Assembly: GCA_933228895.1 (NCBI GenBank)
Contig: OW121853.1
Location: 81,018,645-81,082,644, forward strand
Direction: 5' to 3'
From: Platycnemis pennipes
Lineage: Eukaryota; Arthropoda; Insecta; Odonata; Platycnemididae
DNA length: 64,000 nucleotides
The translations under genes and the position numbers were made by a program. Positions 10,281 through 22,604 of this stretch are shown piece by piece (positions within the stretch are counted from its first letter, which is position 1; each line of letters opens with the position of its first letter). The notes under the pieces were generated by a model, which was given only the letters and a program-made list of their open reading frames with translations, searched no databases and was not told the origin of the DNA.

Positions 10281-12644
10281 GGTAACTCCCCAGTTGTACA
10301 GGAAAATCCTCTTCTCAATACAAGAACTCAAACAACAACTTTCGACCAAAAGACACGCTTCAGTGTCCCCTATGCACTTAATTACTATTCCACGAGTAAC
10401 GTAGTACCGATGTTTTGCGGGCTCGATAGCTCAAAGGGCTCAAAGGTATCACTAGAGAAACGCAAAATTTCGTTTCAAATAATTTTGCAGTGAGCAGGGT
10501 TGATTTAAATGCGTTCCAGGATTGATTTAGGAGGGCGTCGTAATTCAAAAAAATTGCCTTTCAACGAGAGACATTATAGGGTTAACGAAATTCTTAGTAT
10601 AACCTTTAATATTACTTATATTATTTACCTACAGATACTGATTCTTTTCCACTGTTTTGCTACCTTGCAAGAAAATTAACTATCAAATGGAGTTATAATG
10701 TCATCTTGAAGCATTTTATGATATCATGAAGTTTTCCACCCGATTTTTAATACGTTCAAAAATTATTTTTGTAAACTAATTAGAGCATTCCATATGAAGA
10801 AATATAAATACCGAATATTGACTGAATAATCCTTATTGTACTGTTCCCATGATATATGTAAATCTCATGCCAAATGCAATTCAATACGAACTTTCCAAGT
10901 GCAAAATTAAATATCTCACAAGGTTATTCGTTTTAAAAGTTGCTTCGCTGTGAAAATAATGTTCCAAAAATGTAACCTTTCCAATCCTAAGTGATGTCCT
11001 CGGAAACGAATACATCAAGTTTTTAATCAGGCAACTCACGTAACTTCCAATTGATTTTCTTCGCAAATATCGTTCTATGATTGCGAAGGTATTTGAAACA
11101 TGGCGCGCGTGGGTTCACTGCCCACATTTCGTGGAGAAAACACCGTAATTTAGAACATAAAGAACTAGAGACCAATAGTTCATAAAATGCCTATTACATT
11201 TTATGTACTCAAGTATTTGCGGGGAAGAACTAAGACCAGTTTTTTATTAAACGTAGTACAAACGTGTTTCCACTTTTTGCGGCCGGCATACGGGAGTGGG
11301 TATCGTTTCAAAGGCTTAACACGTCTCCCGTATTTCAAGTGACCCTTCTCCTCAACTTATCAACCGCAAAACAGTTACCGTTTTATCTCCGAATCCCTAC
11401 CAGCTTTGCTTCCCAACAGGGCTTTAAAAACTTTTCTTTCGCAGCCGCCGCCCCGGTCCAATGAGGAGGAAACGATCTGAAAATAAACGGAACGGCATAA
11501 CTGAAAAAGTTGATTTACGACGTTTCCCATCCGTCCCGATTCTTAGGGCTTAGAAATTGTTGCTCGTAATGCCCTCGACGACCGTTTTTCGTGCGTCCAA
11601 ATTTGAAGTCCGGATAAAATAAGAGGTGGTACTAAACGCATCATCCAAAACCTTTATTCTCGCAACGTCCATATAAATAACTCCTTTCAGTAGAATTTTG
11701 ACTCTTAAGGAAAGATAAGATTAATTCGAAAACGATTCGGTATTGCTCCTAGCGGCTTTATAACAAATTCAAGATAGACCTAGTATCTCGGGAAGTGTCC
11801 ACTGAAAACATCGAAACATTGATAACAGAATACCGAAAAAAAATGCCTTAATAAAGAGGAAAAAAGGTGCTGGATTTGTCATTTTGAAATCTGTGTTGAA
11901 CAAGGATATATATTTTATTTGAATTTACACGCGCGTGCAACCGGAACTTATCTCCGTTTGGACCCAACTTTTTGTAGAGCTGGGCAACACGGGGTGATTT
12001 ATACAAGGAAGGTGTTCGTTTCCATGCAGATTTTAAATAGTGTGCATAATTACACGACGTCATGTTTTATTCCATATTGTGTTGGACGCTCAGATACAGC
12101 CTTCTATTTAATTAAGCCTCATAACATCCATAAACTCGCACAAAAAGGAAGAGAACTCCACTTTGGAATTGGAGATCGTATCAAAACGTCCCACTCGCGG
12201 GAGAGGAGCTATTACAGTGCCGCACAAAAAAATTCGCGTATATTACAAAAACGCCTGGCAGTTATGAAAAAAAGAAATAAAAGTGAGGGTATTATTATTT
12301 AATGTATTTTCCTCGTTTTGGACAGCCTTCTTGCGAATTAAATCAGTAATATATCCGAACTTAATTACGAACATAATTTTAATGATGGTTAGAACATTGG
12401 ACTTTGTGGTCAATCACATGTCACGCCAAAAATAAGAGTTTATACGGAGGCAGAGACTGTGCGCAGAGAAAGCCAAACAACGAACAAAAAATACTTGAAC
12501 CATTGATATAGCGTAACACCTCAGAACATCGAAGTCAAAGTGACTGATGATGTTGCTTTGATTAATTTTTGGAACAAATAATTAAAATATTTATATATAC
12601 GCATATATAAATGTATACATAGCGTTGCACAAAACTCAGAACAA
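10281..12644. other. No gene seen
   Basis: AT-rich sequence with scattered short open frames. The longest are 61-127 codons (for example 11919-12302, plus) and have no recognisable domain. Two antisense frames overlap at 11848-12063, which fits chance. No repeats were recognised. Confidence 0.5.
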
Positions 12645-13011
12645 CCGTGCCCTCAGGTTGGTTGGTTATTCAGGGGAGGCGACCGACAGCTGAGGTCATT
12701 TGCGCCATTTTAGGATAGGTGGGTAATTGGGTAATGGTAGGAAGTATTTTGGGAACGGAAGAAGGGTGGAGAGAAACCCGGCGTCGGCATTAGCCTACTC
12801 TTAACGAAAGGCGCCAAGGGGACCACGGCTTAACGTCCCATCCGACGGACGGAGTACTGAACTTGAAATGCCCTCCACTAGGCACTCAAGTGGGGACCGG
12901 GTTTTCCACTGAAAAATCCGCCACTGCCGGGAATCGAACCCGGGCCCTCGGGATGGGAGGCCAGTACTCTAGCCACCACACCAACCCGATCCCCCCCCCC
13001 CGTGCCCTCAG
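12645..13011 (-). mobile_element. Full-length tRNA-derived SINE with 12-bp target duplication
   Basis: The element occupies 12657-12999 on the minus strand and is flanked by the direct repeat CCGTGCCCTCAG at 12645-12656 and 13000-13011. Read on its own strand it starts with a G run, then GGTTGGTGTGGTGGCTAGAG (pol III A-box-like) and GGGTTCGATTCCCGG (B box). A body with GTCCGTCGGATGGGACGTTA and TTGGCGCCTTTCGTTAAGAG follows, then the 3' module with CCATTACCCAATTACCCACC, TGGCGCAAATGACCTCAGCT and CCTCCCCTGAATAACCAA. The intact duplication makes this one of the younger copies. Short open frames across it are incidental. Confidence 0.9.
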
Positions 13012-15300
13012 TAAATTTGATATATTCTCATTAGCAATGCTAGCAATGTTTAGTTTTTTCCATGTAAATTACAACATCAATTCGAACAATAAGTTTTAAA
13101 CATTATCTTAGATACTTATTGCGAAGAATTCAACATATTTTTCAATGCCCGGTAAACCAATAGTATCGTACAGAAGTGGAAAAAAATCAGATCCCTTTCT
13201 TTCAACTGAAAAATTCTGCAAAAAACATCAATAAAATTATAAATATTTGCTAAAATTCACTGGTTTTTGGTCACTAGAATAATCACCTGTTTTAAGTAGC
13301 ACTTTAATAATTACTCATATCAGGACATCGGACACATCGTGAATGACTAAAAAGTTGTTATTTAACGAAGATTTTCAGATCATTGACAGTTATCTGATCG
13401 AGCGCGCACGCGGACATAATATATACATTGGCGCATAAAGATTTATACCCACTCAATCAACTGTCTTTGGACCGTTCCTATCCCTATACTGCCAAGCATA
13501 TTGACCAGTATTCCGCTCTGAAACATTGTTTACTCTTGTTAAGCACAAGCACCAGGCTTTTCGTAAAAAGGTTCTCCTCAGAAAAGCGATGGGATCAGAT
13601 TAAGAAAAAATGAACCTCTCGCAACGCGAATATTCAAATCGTAATTACAAATACTCCGACAGCTCCGTAATTGAAGTAGAGCACAAACGCAGAGGTAAAA
13701 TCATGACGACAACAAAGATATTTCTCAGAGTCCTCCGTATACAGCAAAGATGCTGCTTCTTGGGCACTACTGAGGAATTTGGCTTCGCATAGGTTCTCCA
13801 ATCGACACCTCGCCACACTGCCAGAGCGGGAGTAGTAATCAAAAATGGTCTCGTAAGAGGATTGGGTCTTTTATTTGGTGCGTGTGAAATAAACACAGCT
13901 CACATCTTTTGTTGAGGGAAACCCTAAGAATATACACACCGCGGACGATCTTCCTAAAATGTTCGTTGGCGGGTAAAACTAAACCCATATCGACCTATAT
14001 TACTAAGGCTTATCACGAGGCGACGAAAGAAAAGGAGAGCTTCGTGCCAAGGGAAAGATACGATAGGAGGAAATAAGTCTAAGATGAAGGGAGGCATAAA
14101 TGAGACGAGCCCCGGAAGAAGGAAAAGATGATAAATACCCAAAACAAGTAAGACGACACCACGCTCCAGTTTCCAAAGCAATCAACTGGATCACCCCAAA
14201 AACAGAAACAGACCATGATCACGCAAAGGTCTGACCCCGACGTGACTCGGGCACAGACAAGAACACGCGTCCATGTTTTAGTACGATGGAGAATAAGGTA
14301 CGAGGCGTAACAATCTTTTTAATCGAATGCGGTTAGAGAAAAAGTTATGGAATAAATCGGGGATTTGATATTGAACGAACGAATTCAAAGGACGTGTGAA
14401 TGACACTGAAACGGTAGTTTACATAAAGAACCCTAATATATATCCTGCGTACGATTAATAATAATAGAGATACTTTTATGAAATAAAAAAATAAAAATCA
14501 ATTCCTAAAACAGGCTAACACGACCTTTGCAATCCAACTCCTGAGAAAAAAGGACCACAGAACCGCGAGAATAATATGTATCACTTGGATGTAAGACGTG
14601 GGTTATAATACCTAGTTAACATCGTCAATTACAACGGTGAACGAGGAAGTTTTAGAAATGTATTAAAGCAAAGGCAAATTATTACCAAAATTATGATTTT
14701 AAGTTTACAAAAAAAAATGCTTGCCAAGGACATTAACGGGCAAATACTCAAATATCTATCAATACTCAGTCGGCTACTATTTACAACTTAATGCATTCTC
14801 TTCTCTTGTTATTGTTATTTTGCAAAACTATCCCACTACAATAAATTTTATACCCATAGGCCTGATTTCATTTGTGCAATTTAAATTCTTCAGCAACAAG
14901 TACCTACATAAAATGCATGCTCAGCATTCATTTGGTTTAATTAATGTGGATTTATTTCATCCTGTCGTATCTCGCCTAAGATGCTTATGTTATTTTAATT
15001 TTCCGTTTAATTTCTCCCAATATACCAGATTTTGTTTTATATTGACTCTTCTCTTTAATTACATGAGTTACAAGGTTCTCTTCCGGTAGAGATTTAATAA
15101 ATAAATTCTAGATTGCGAACAAGCCATAAAAACCTTAAAGTAATTTCTACACAATTTCAAGATTTAATTCTAATACGACCGTATTTTCCAAAGAAATTAA
15201 ACTTATTTTGAACAATAGCAAGATATTCCACAGAGAAAAAAATCATTTGCCAAGAGTCTAGGCCCTAGACCGTGGCTCATACCCGGACCCCCTGATTTCC
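13012..15300. other. No gene seen
   Basis: AT-rich sequence. The 122-codon plus frame at 14721-15089 lies in very AT-rich DNA, encodes mostly hydrophobic and aromatic residues and shows no known motif. Frames at 13.4-14.2 kb overlap antisense to one another. No repeat was recognised. Confidence 0.45.
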
Positions 15301-15304
15301 GACA

Positions 15305-15420
15305 GGGGGGGTGTGCTTGAATCGCTTGCGATTGATTCCGGTACGTAACTAAGGACTCACTCGTATGTTTTTACATATCCGTACCGGAATCAATCTCGAA
15401 CAATTCAAGCACACCCCCCC
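15305..15420. repeat. Inverted repeat, about 41-base arms, part of a SINE pair
   Basis: GGGGGGTGTGCTTGAATC... at 15305-15345 pairs with ...ATTCAAGCACACCCCCC at 15380-15420. The arms differ at about five positions and the spacer is 34 bases. The right arm is followed by a run of 17 C (15414-15430). Each arm holds a B-box-like GATTGATTCCGG, and the right arm continues directly into a tRNA-like A-box segment on the minus strand. The arms are therefore interpreted as two oppositely oriented copies of one SINE segment. Confidence 0.75.
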
Positions 15421-15430
15421 CCCCCCCCCC

Positions 15431-15545
15431 AGGTGCTCTACCAGCTGAGCTGCCGAGACGTCCACCTAGCTCAACTGTTAGAGCACCTGGGTTCGAGACC
15501 CAGTCAAGGGGAATGATTTTTCCCCTGTGAAATCTCCTGCTGTTG
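15431..15545. mobile_element. Two head-to-head tRNA-like SINE heads
   Basis: On the minus strand 15460-15431 reads GGCAGCTCAGCTGGTAGAGC, a near-perfect tRNA 5' half (A box). It continues through the G run into the right arm of the inverted repeat. On the plus strand, starting at about 15462, CCTAGCTCAACTGTTAGAGC is followed by GGGTTCGAGACCCAG (B box) and a tail with GGAATGATTTTTCCCCTGTG. A related tail occurs at 52450-52485. Neither head folds into a complete tRNA, because the acceptor stem and anticodon arm are missing or broken, so these are SINE parts rather than tRNA genes. Confidence 0.65.
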
Positions 15546-15559
15546 CACAATTTGAGCGG

Positions 15560-16140
15560 GTAACTCCGTTAAACTTTTCGCGGCTAGTTCTCGAGCTTTT
15601 AATTTCTCATTTTATTCGTTTTATCTGGGTAAAATGTACGAGAAATTCATGCTAACCATTACAATCGGTATTATCTTAAAAGCTTCGCCCCGTCGGCATT
15701 ATCTTAGAAGGTTCGTCCCGTCGCACATCAAATGTGCGCTGTCCATTGTTACTAACGATGGCAAAGAATTAAATACACTCAAATTCATTATACTAATTTT
15801 ATATATAACTTGAATATCTCGGCTTCTACTAACTAACTTGTAAGAAGAGTGCAGCCAATACAATATGAAATTAATTTAAGCCAACGATGAACAGAAAGTA
15901 AGGCATTAACAGTACCATAGTATTTGAATAAAAGAGAGTCAGATAAATGAAATCATCATAATTGCCTCGTCAAAGAGCATAAATATTAAATCAAGGAACT
16001 GTAATCTTGTCGCTAAATACGTTAACGTAGTTACCCCATGATATGCATAATAGTAGCTTGTCCACAGATTAAAAAAAACCATTCCCCTTGATCGGAGCTC
16101 GACACTTCATTATAATTAACTTATGTACCTTGCGTCTTGA
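15560..16140. other. No gene seen
   Basis: AT-rich sequence. A small direct repeat around 15678-15722 (AGCTTCGCCCCGTCG, AGGTTCGTCCCGTCG with GGCATTATCTTA) is the only structure noticed. Confidence 0.45.
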
Positions 16141-16495
16141 AGGCAGTGAGTCATAGAAGATGTCAGCAGTAGAGTACACAAGGCTGGAAGCACTTGAAAT
16201 GTGGTCCTACTGAATGATGGTGAAGATAAAATGAATCGACTGATTGTGAGTGACAAAAAAAGGAATCTTAAGGAGAGCGAAAGAGAAGAGAAATCTGCTC
16301 AAGGCTTTGAAAAGAAGACGGATCATTTAATCGGCCATGTCTTGAGACATGATGGCCTGATAAAGACAATCGTCGAGGGCCAAGTGAATGGGAAGAATGA
16401 CAAAGTGAATACAGTGAGGTTATCTGATAGAAGAATCAAGGGTATATCTGCGATAAATAAATCAAAGGATTCTAGACTGATAATGATGACTAAAC
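16141..16495 (+). mobile_element. LINE relic, same family as 6.4-7.0 kb
   Basis: The plus strand shows a second, more decayed copy of the C-terminal LINE domain at 6600-7006. It reads GSES, then RLEALEMWSY, then VKIK followed by ID, HLIGHVLRHDGLIKTIVEGQ, VNGKNDKV and RLSDRRIKG. Several Trp codons have become TGA (after SY and after VKIK), and about 60 bases are missing between the GKN and RLSDRR blocks. It ends near the same TGATGATGA-type 3' end. The 112-codon frame at 16201-16539 is just the surviving part and not a gene. Confidence 0.8.
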
Positions 16496-16996
16496 AGTTG
16501 GAGTCATGGTCTAACGTTTTTGTAGTGGTCTATCTATGAGTTTAACCATACGATTCTGCAATAATTGTGATATTTTATGCCATTGCCCTTCCATCGCATT
16601 TGGCATAACCTTGTTGGCATTTTGACGCTAAAGAGCGATAGCGTTCACGCTAGGTTCAAGTCAAGAGGCGTTGGAATTCTTAGGTTAACTTTGAATTAGT
16701 CCCAATGAATATAAATATTTTATGTGATTGATACAAATAATTTGAAAGACAAAGAGCATAGATTTTAATAATTAAGTACCTCAGAATTTTTAGCCAATCT
16801 CCTTACTACAAGAACCATTTTTTCGCTGGATGTCCTTCGATTAACTACACAGCTACTAAATTAAATTTTAAAACCGCCAGTAATTTTAAGCTAAACACTG
16901 TCACATGGTCATTCAATAAACGGGATATGAAAATATTAATTATGGTTTCCACAACCAATACGCACACGTAGTACTTTTGGACTGACTTTTGCACCA
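16496..16996. other. No gene seen
   Basis: AT-rich sequence with no recognisable feature. Confidence 0.45.
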
Positions 16997-17293
16997 CACT
17001 GTAAAAAGTAGATCTGATTTTAAGGTACAAAAGCGATCTGAATTTCAGATGCAACAATTTTAAGACAGGGTATGTTGAATTTCAGCAGTAATATCTTGTC
17101 TAAAAATAAGGCAGGTGAACGACTGAAAATCAGACCAACCAGAATCCTGCTTCCTCTGCTTCCTGCTCAACTGCTCCTGTACCAACCATCCATGTTCCTG
17201 CCTCTTCCGCACCTTAAATCCGTGTTCCTGCCTTACAACCAGACAGCGCTTAAATTCAGATCGCACTGAAAATCAGATCAACTTTTTACAGTG
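16997..17293. mobile_element. MITE-like element with terminal inverted repeats
   Basis: CACTGTAAAAAGTAGATCTG at 16997 is mirrored by ...CAGATCAACTTTTTACAGTG ending at 17293. The similarity continues inward through the GATCTGATTTT and GCGATCTGAATTT blocks, giving TIRs of about 45 bases with a small rearrangement. The interior is 200 bases with several TTCCTGC(C/T)-like units (17148-17235) and no transposase frame. The CACTG...CAGTG ends suggest a non-autonomous DNA transposon. A target duplication was not convincing, so I leave the superfamily open. Confidence 0.72.
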
Positions 17294-18715
17294 CACTCCC
17301 ACATGCTGCTGAAATTTTTTGTAAGAAAAAGCAGAGCGAACCTCCATCGGAAGTCAAACCACCTCCGACTTGAGGCACTTCAGGTGTATCGAGTACGTAA
17401 CTACCCTCAGGACATAAACAAATCCTCCAAAAAATTAATATCTTACTAAAATTATATCTTTACAGCTAAGGTAAAATTATGAAATTCAACCCATCTTCGT
17501 CGCATTGCATAAGTCACCCCATAACGGTTCATGGAATGTGGGGGACCTTATCTGCAATGTATCCCATTGACTCCTCTGACTATCCTCTGCGTTAAATTCT
17601 TTCACCGTAGGATAGAATATATAAAGAAGTGCCATATAGGCCAGTACGGAGTACTGGGAAAATCCATACTGAGGTGCACGCTCGGTGTCTTCCAATAATT
17701 TTGTTTTGACCGAATCTCAGACAATCAGCGCGCATATGCATAATGTATGTTGCGTCTATATTAGGACAGAAATCGCAATACGATTACATTTCTAATAATT
17801 GACATCTTCATTTACCCCTTCACCTATCGTGATTGGAATCAAATCCATTGAAATATCAACTTAGTAAAACTCCAACTTAAATAAGAACATCAATTCTCTA
17901 GTCCACAACATAAGGAAATCGCTTCCTTAGACGTGATTTAACATATATAACATTTATTTAACATTGTGGTTTTTTCAATATAGAATAATTGTGATAGAAT
18001 GAGATAGTTAAGTACACAAGAATATAAAAACCATTTATTACATTATGATATTTTTCCGATAAATGGCTGAAAACATCAACAAAGTGAAAAAATCGTAATA
18101 AATCTTTAACGCAATGAACCAAGATTGTGAATCCAAAACCTCAATCACGCCTAAATGAAGGAACAAGCTCCATAGTGCATGGCGGGGGTTAGAGCATGAG
18201 AAATATTCAGTAATACCCTTCAAAGTTTTCTTTTACAAGGAAGAACTCATCTCATCAGTGATTTCAAGTCTGTGTCGTACAATGGTTTCCTACGTTAAAC
18301 CTGTCCTATGCGGCCACTGTGCGGCCAAAAGAAAGGTAGCCTCTGAAGGGAGGTGACCGCTGAATGGAGGAAAACCCCTCCCAATCCAATCGTATGCAAC
18401 CCGCATACCCATCAAATCCAAATTTATTTTGGGCAGGAAAGAGCATGAATTTCTATTACTATAGTGTGTTTAAATCTCTCCTTACACGTCTCATTTCTGA
18501 AGGCTAGAGATTTAAAAAAATTTAATTGATACAATACTCCATCTTCATCAACATTAAAAATATACACCGCTACGATGAAAACCTTCCAATATTGACTGGA
18601 ATCTTGATAACCAATCATATATATGTATTACTACATCTAAATGTACTGACTACACTCTGAGGCAAATTCAAGGGTTGAGAGCAGGGCGTATAAAGGCATT
18701 AAAGACTGGGAAAAA
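17294..18715. other. No gene seen
   Basis: No coding motif. A block at 18290-18420 with AGGGAGGTGACCGCTGAATG resembles a SINE end only faintly. Confidence 0.4.
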
Positions 18716-18721
18716 AGGCAG

Positions 18722-18948
18722 AAGGACGGAAATAGAGGAAGATTGGAGATTAGCCTGGCTTCGACACTACGTTGCCCTAAACGTAAAATACCAAGTGGTT
18801 CAGAGCTTTACGTCCCACCCGACGAATATATTCCTCAAATTACAAATGCTCTTCACAAGCCACAAATAGAGCTTCCAAAAAAACTTCAATTGGCCTTTGG
18901 ACCCGAATTTAATGGTGGGAAAGTACTCTAGTCACCTACTTTTTTATC
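18722..18948 (-). mobile_element. Strongly decayed SINE copy
   Basis: The minus strand follows the order of the 12.66-kb SINE. ATTAGCCT near 18751, ACGTCCCACCCGACGAA near 18811, and GTACTCTAGTCACCTACT near 18923 correspond to the body, the GTCCGTCGGATGGGACGT block and the A-box side of the tRNA-like head. The B box is degraded (TTGGACCCGAAT). Identity is low but all landmarks are collinear. Confidence 0.55.
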
Positions 18949-20030
18949 CACAAGGCTATTATGATTCACCAGAGAGTCGTCTTTGAACTAATGCAAGCGA
19001 AATGCGTTTTCCAAGGGTCATATAAGACTGATAAACAACATCCCCAAGCCATACTGATGACATGGTTTCCCAACGTTCTCACCATTGCAATGCCGCGGCC
19101 AATACCTTCCCTCTATTGGTACTGCAATGCGATGCCAATATCGGGAAGATGATTAAAATTACTTTTCCACAATCACAATTTCCTTAAAATACTTAATCAA
19201 AATTCCACTCTCATCAAACAACGCACAAAAAATATGACATCAAATAACGTTGGCCATACCTCCTCTTTAGCTTAACCATGCAATAAACTTGGTATTGTAC
19301 GTAGTGACACTAAAAGAAATTTCAATATGCAAATATGAAGGCATCATTCGCTTGAATTCTGCATCTCTGAAAATTTTCTAATATATTTTACTGTCAGAAA
19401 AAGCTGCTCCTTTCATCGATTTCTTTCAAGAACCGCTTCTTAACTCGATACCATGCACAAAAATCATTCACGTGGAAGGAAATGTCGAAGAAATAAAATT
19501 CTGATCTAATAATCATTTTATCCTGATTTTTTTCGCATATGAGATTACGCTTCTTGCAACCGAAAAAATCACAATATCAGACATCCGCTTTCAAACGTGA
19601 TACGGTGCCTTCCCATTAAAAAAAGCCACCTGGCATCTGAGCGAAGGAGATCAAACGCAATGAAAGAATTCCGAGATTCAAGGTTCTGCATCGTCTCACG
19701 TTCAAAGCACTGTAGTGAGTTCACGACAGACGCTTTCTATTACTACCTATATCTCTACAGCCTTTGAAGGAACTGCTCGGTCATGATGAAAATTTTTATA
19801 AAATCCAGTGCCTTTATCTGTTTGCAGAGCCTGACGACCAAACCAGCTAACGGAGCACCACTACTTTAACATCCATATAGATATTGGTCTTTACACTTCC
19901 TTTGTTTAACTAATACTGATGCACGTTATGAAGATTCTATTTCTCCACGGAACATTTGAAAAGACACGCATCCAAGGTTAACTCAAGTTTCATATGCATA
20001 CAACTCGAACCTACCTTCTAAAACATCTTC
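18949..20030. other. No gene seen
   Basis: AT-rich sequence with no feature recognised on either strand. Confidence 0.45.
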
Positions 20031-20035
20031 ATATG

Positions 20036-20270
20036 TTGTTTCAAACCGATCCCCGCACATAAAGGCGCTTCAGACCAGGATAAAAGATACCAGAATGGAA
20101 ACGGAAGAGTGAGAAGGAAGGGTGGATAGAAATCCGGTGCTGGCCCCTTCTTAAAGAAAGGCGCCAAGGGAACCTCTGCATTACGTCCCATCCGAGAACA
20201 CGACGTACTCTCCACATAACACACAAGTGGCAACCAGGGACCGAAGATGAATCTCTGCCTCAGCCGAGAA
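20036..20270 (-). mobile_element. SINE copy with alternative 3' module
   Basis: The minus-strand body matches the main SINE (GGAAGGGTGGATAGAAATCC, AGGCGCCAAGGGAACC, TTACGTCCCATCCGA at 20130-20195). The outer end, 20040-20105, is not the usual ATTACCC module. It is a block with GGCGCTTCAGACCAGGATAA that matches the tandem duplication at 3892-4071. The head side beyond 20250 is degraded and abuts a plus-strand SINE. Confidence 0.65.
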
Positions 20271-20284
20271 TGCTCATTGGCGCT

Positions 20285-20780
20285 CTGGTCCCTATTTCTT
20301 ACAGTACTCCCTACAGTACTCTGTCCGTGGACCGAGTACCGAGACCGCTAAGCCGTGGACAACTCAACGTCTTCGTCAAAAGCAGGTTAATTTCAACGCC
20401 GGGTGTCTCCACATTTCACATTCCACTGACTAAATCCATGTCTCTTTCCAAGTGCCTCCAATACGTAAAGGTTTTAAGACCTTAGTTTTAGGTCACCTTC
20501 TCTTAGAACAAATCTTTCCTCTCTCCTTAATTACTTAAACCATCCTGCCTCATCCACAGAAATTCCACCAATGCGTCTAAGCTGCTCGCAAATCACTCAA
20601 TACTCTCAGTTCCCTGGAGATTCTGTCTCCCGGCGATCGGGAAGTTGATTCTAGGAAACTAGCGAGTTGATTAAATAATGCCAATGCCAACTATAAATCC
20701 TGAAAGAATAAGACAACCTTTCTTATCACGACCCCGTTAATCTTTCAGTACGTGCCTATTCAAATAGGTATGCTACCCTA
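20285..20780 (+). mobile_element. Long SINE variant (third 3' module)
   Basis: Plus-strand sequence starts within the SINE body (CTCTGTCCGTGGACCGAGTA, GCTAAGCCGTGG, then AACGCCGGGTGTCTCCAC). It continues into about 380 bases that other SINE copies lack. That extra segment (20420-20780) is shared with 29170-29470. Landmarks are CGCAAATCACTCAATA, AGTCCCTGGAGATT-like, GGGAAGTTGATTC and the terminal TTAATCTTTCA. The tRNA-like head is missing. Because this extra part is joined to the same body in two places, it is most simply a third 3' module of the family. Confidence 0.65.
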
Positions 20781-20930
20781 GAGAAGGGAGTGCTCCCCAC
20801 ACGATACTCACGCAGGGCGGATGTAGCCTATGAAAAATGTTTGCCACTTTCGGGATTCGATCCCGAACCCTAGAGATGACAGGCCATTACTCAAACTAAC
20901 AATTTAACTGAACCCCTCCAAAATATTAAA
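20781..20930 (-). mobile_element. SINE head fragment
   Basis: The minus strand carries a tRNA-like head: GTTAGTTTGAGTAATGG (A-box region) and GGGATCGAATCCCG (B box at about 20850-20865), followed by AAAGTGGCAAACATTTTTCA. It abuts the 3' end of the plus-strand long SINE, so two insertions meet here. Confidence 0.55.
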
Positions 20931-20935
20931 CGCAG

Positions 20936-22600
20936 GCCTCAAGGTACTGCATACTTGTTGGAAGCACCCGTTGTTTTCTGCAGTAAAATATCACACGTGC
21001 CAGAACTCATAAAAGGACCCTCGCTACGTGCATATATCCCTAAAGGATTTCGGTGTGGTAAAAGGCTAAATGATAATAAATAAAAGAGTAGACGTATTAA
21101 AAATGTTGCCGCCCCTTTTTCTACCACGTGAGATCATCATCGTTAGCAAAAAATGCAGAGTATAATGTGGAGAACCTAAACGTTCTGTTGCTTTCAAGCA
21201 CTGAAATAACTGCGATATGGGGGAGGAGGTGGTCGCGATAGTAGGTAATAATGATGGATGATGCGGCTACTGACCTACTCGTCATCAAAAAGTAAGTAGA
21301 TGAAGACGTACAACTGCAAGTTATCATTTCAAGGTTTCTCCACGATTATGGTAAAACTGTTTTAGTAATGATAGGAAGGTCTCTAGAACTGAAAATTAGA
21401 TAACAAATAGGATTTTAGCTCTAACTCTAGAGTTAAAAAGTCTGGTTATTCTATTAGGATTGAGAAACTGAGGTAGTACCTACTGCTTATAAACACATTA
21501 TATATAGCTTTCAAAGCCTAAACAACTACACACAACGCCTAAAAATTTCACAAAACAACTGTAGGAACGTCCGTGTTCAGGGCAAGAAGATGAGGATCAC
21601 ATTTCACTAACGCACTACATCAATGAGAGGAATGAGAGAGAGAAAAAAAGGGAGTTCAACATCGATTAATTTTTTTTCAATTATTAGTCTTATGAAAATT
21701 ATAAGTGATTTCTGCAGCCAAATAATTAGGTAGAAAGTTTCTCCGGATATTTAATCGACTGGACTAAAAGGGTGGATTTCCAAGTACATACATTACTAGG
21801 TGTTTCATACCCGAGATAGCCCATTTGTAACCAATTGCGGGTAATTAACCCCAAGCTTGAGAAGTGATGATTTAACAAATCCAATCAAGGCTGAAGGAAA
21901 AAAAATACCTCTGCGATTCACTCATCACGCATGCAGAAACCGACGCGCTCATGCCCCAGGGCAAAATTTAATCAAGACCAAGAATTTCCTAACTCTATAC
22001 ACCCTCGATGTCGCGCACCCTAATACAGGATATATGAAAAAATTCTGAAAGCACAAAAAACTCGAAACACATTACACTACCGACGCCTCCTCCTTCCCAC
22101 GGGAATACTGATATGAATAAATTCCGTAGCGAGAAGAGGAAACGAGAGACACGGGATATAACTGAGAAGCGGACAAATTAAAGGGAGCGAAAGAGAAATG
22201 ATACAACACTCCAAGGAAATAGCGTCCATTAAACATTTCTAATCTAAAATTGAATTTTTTTTAAATGCAGACCTACCAATGTTAGTTCCGTAGTTTTCAC
22301 TTGATTACGAGCAAAATTCAATGACAAATTGGTAAACGTTCAATTCTCGAATTGAGGGTTATTCGTACAGGGAAAAAAATAAGGGTAAAATATATTTTTG
22401 GTGGGCATGATGACTTTCACCGTATAATCCCTTTACGTAGGGCATATGCATGAATGCCATGCTTTTCATCCATCTCGAAATATTGCTGCAAACTTAACGA
22501 TTTGCGGTTTTACTTTTTCTAGCTAGGGGGTTGTAGTCGTTTCAGTGCACATGCTAAGTGATCCAATGCAGGAGGAAATGGGTGCATATCACTATTTTAT
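20936..22600. other. No gene seen
   Basis: AT-rich sequence. No motif-bearing frame and no repeat was recognised. Confidence 0.45.
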
Positions 22601-22604
22601 TATT

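Noticed and set aside
11919..12302. 127-codon plus-strand open frame
   Set aside because: No recognisable motif, overlapped by an antisense frame, and in a region without other coding signs.
14721..15089. 122-codon plus-strand open frame
   Set aside because: Very AT-rich, hydrophobic and aromatic translation, with no domain and no supporting context. It is consistent with chance.
15431..15510. True tRNA gene
   Set aside because: The A- and B-box words are good, but the acceptor and anticodon stems do not pair, and the two halves belong to opposite strands.
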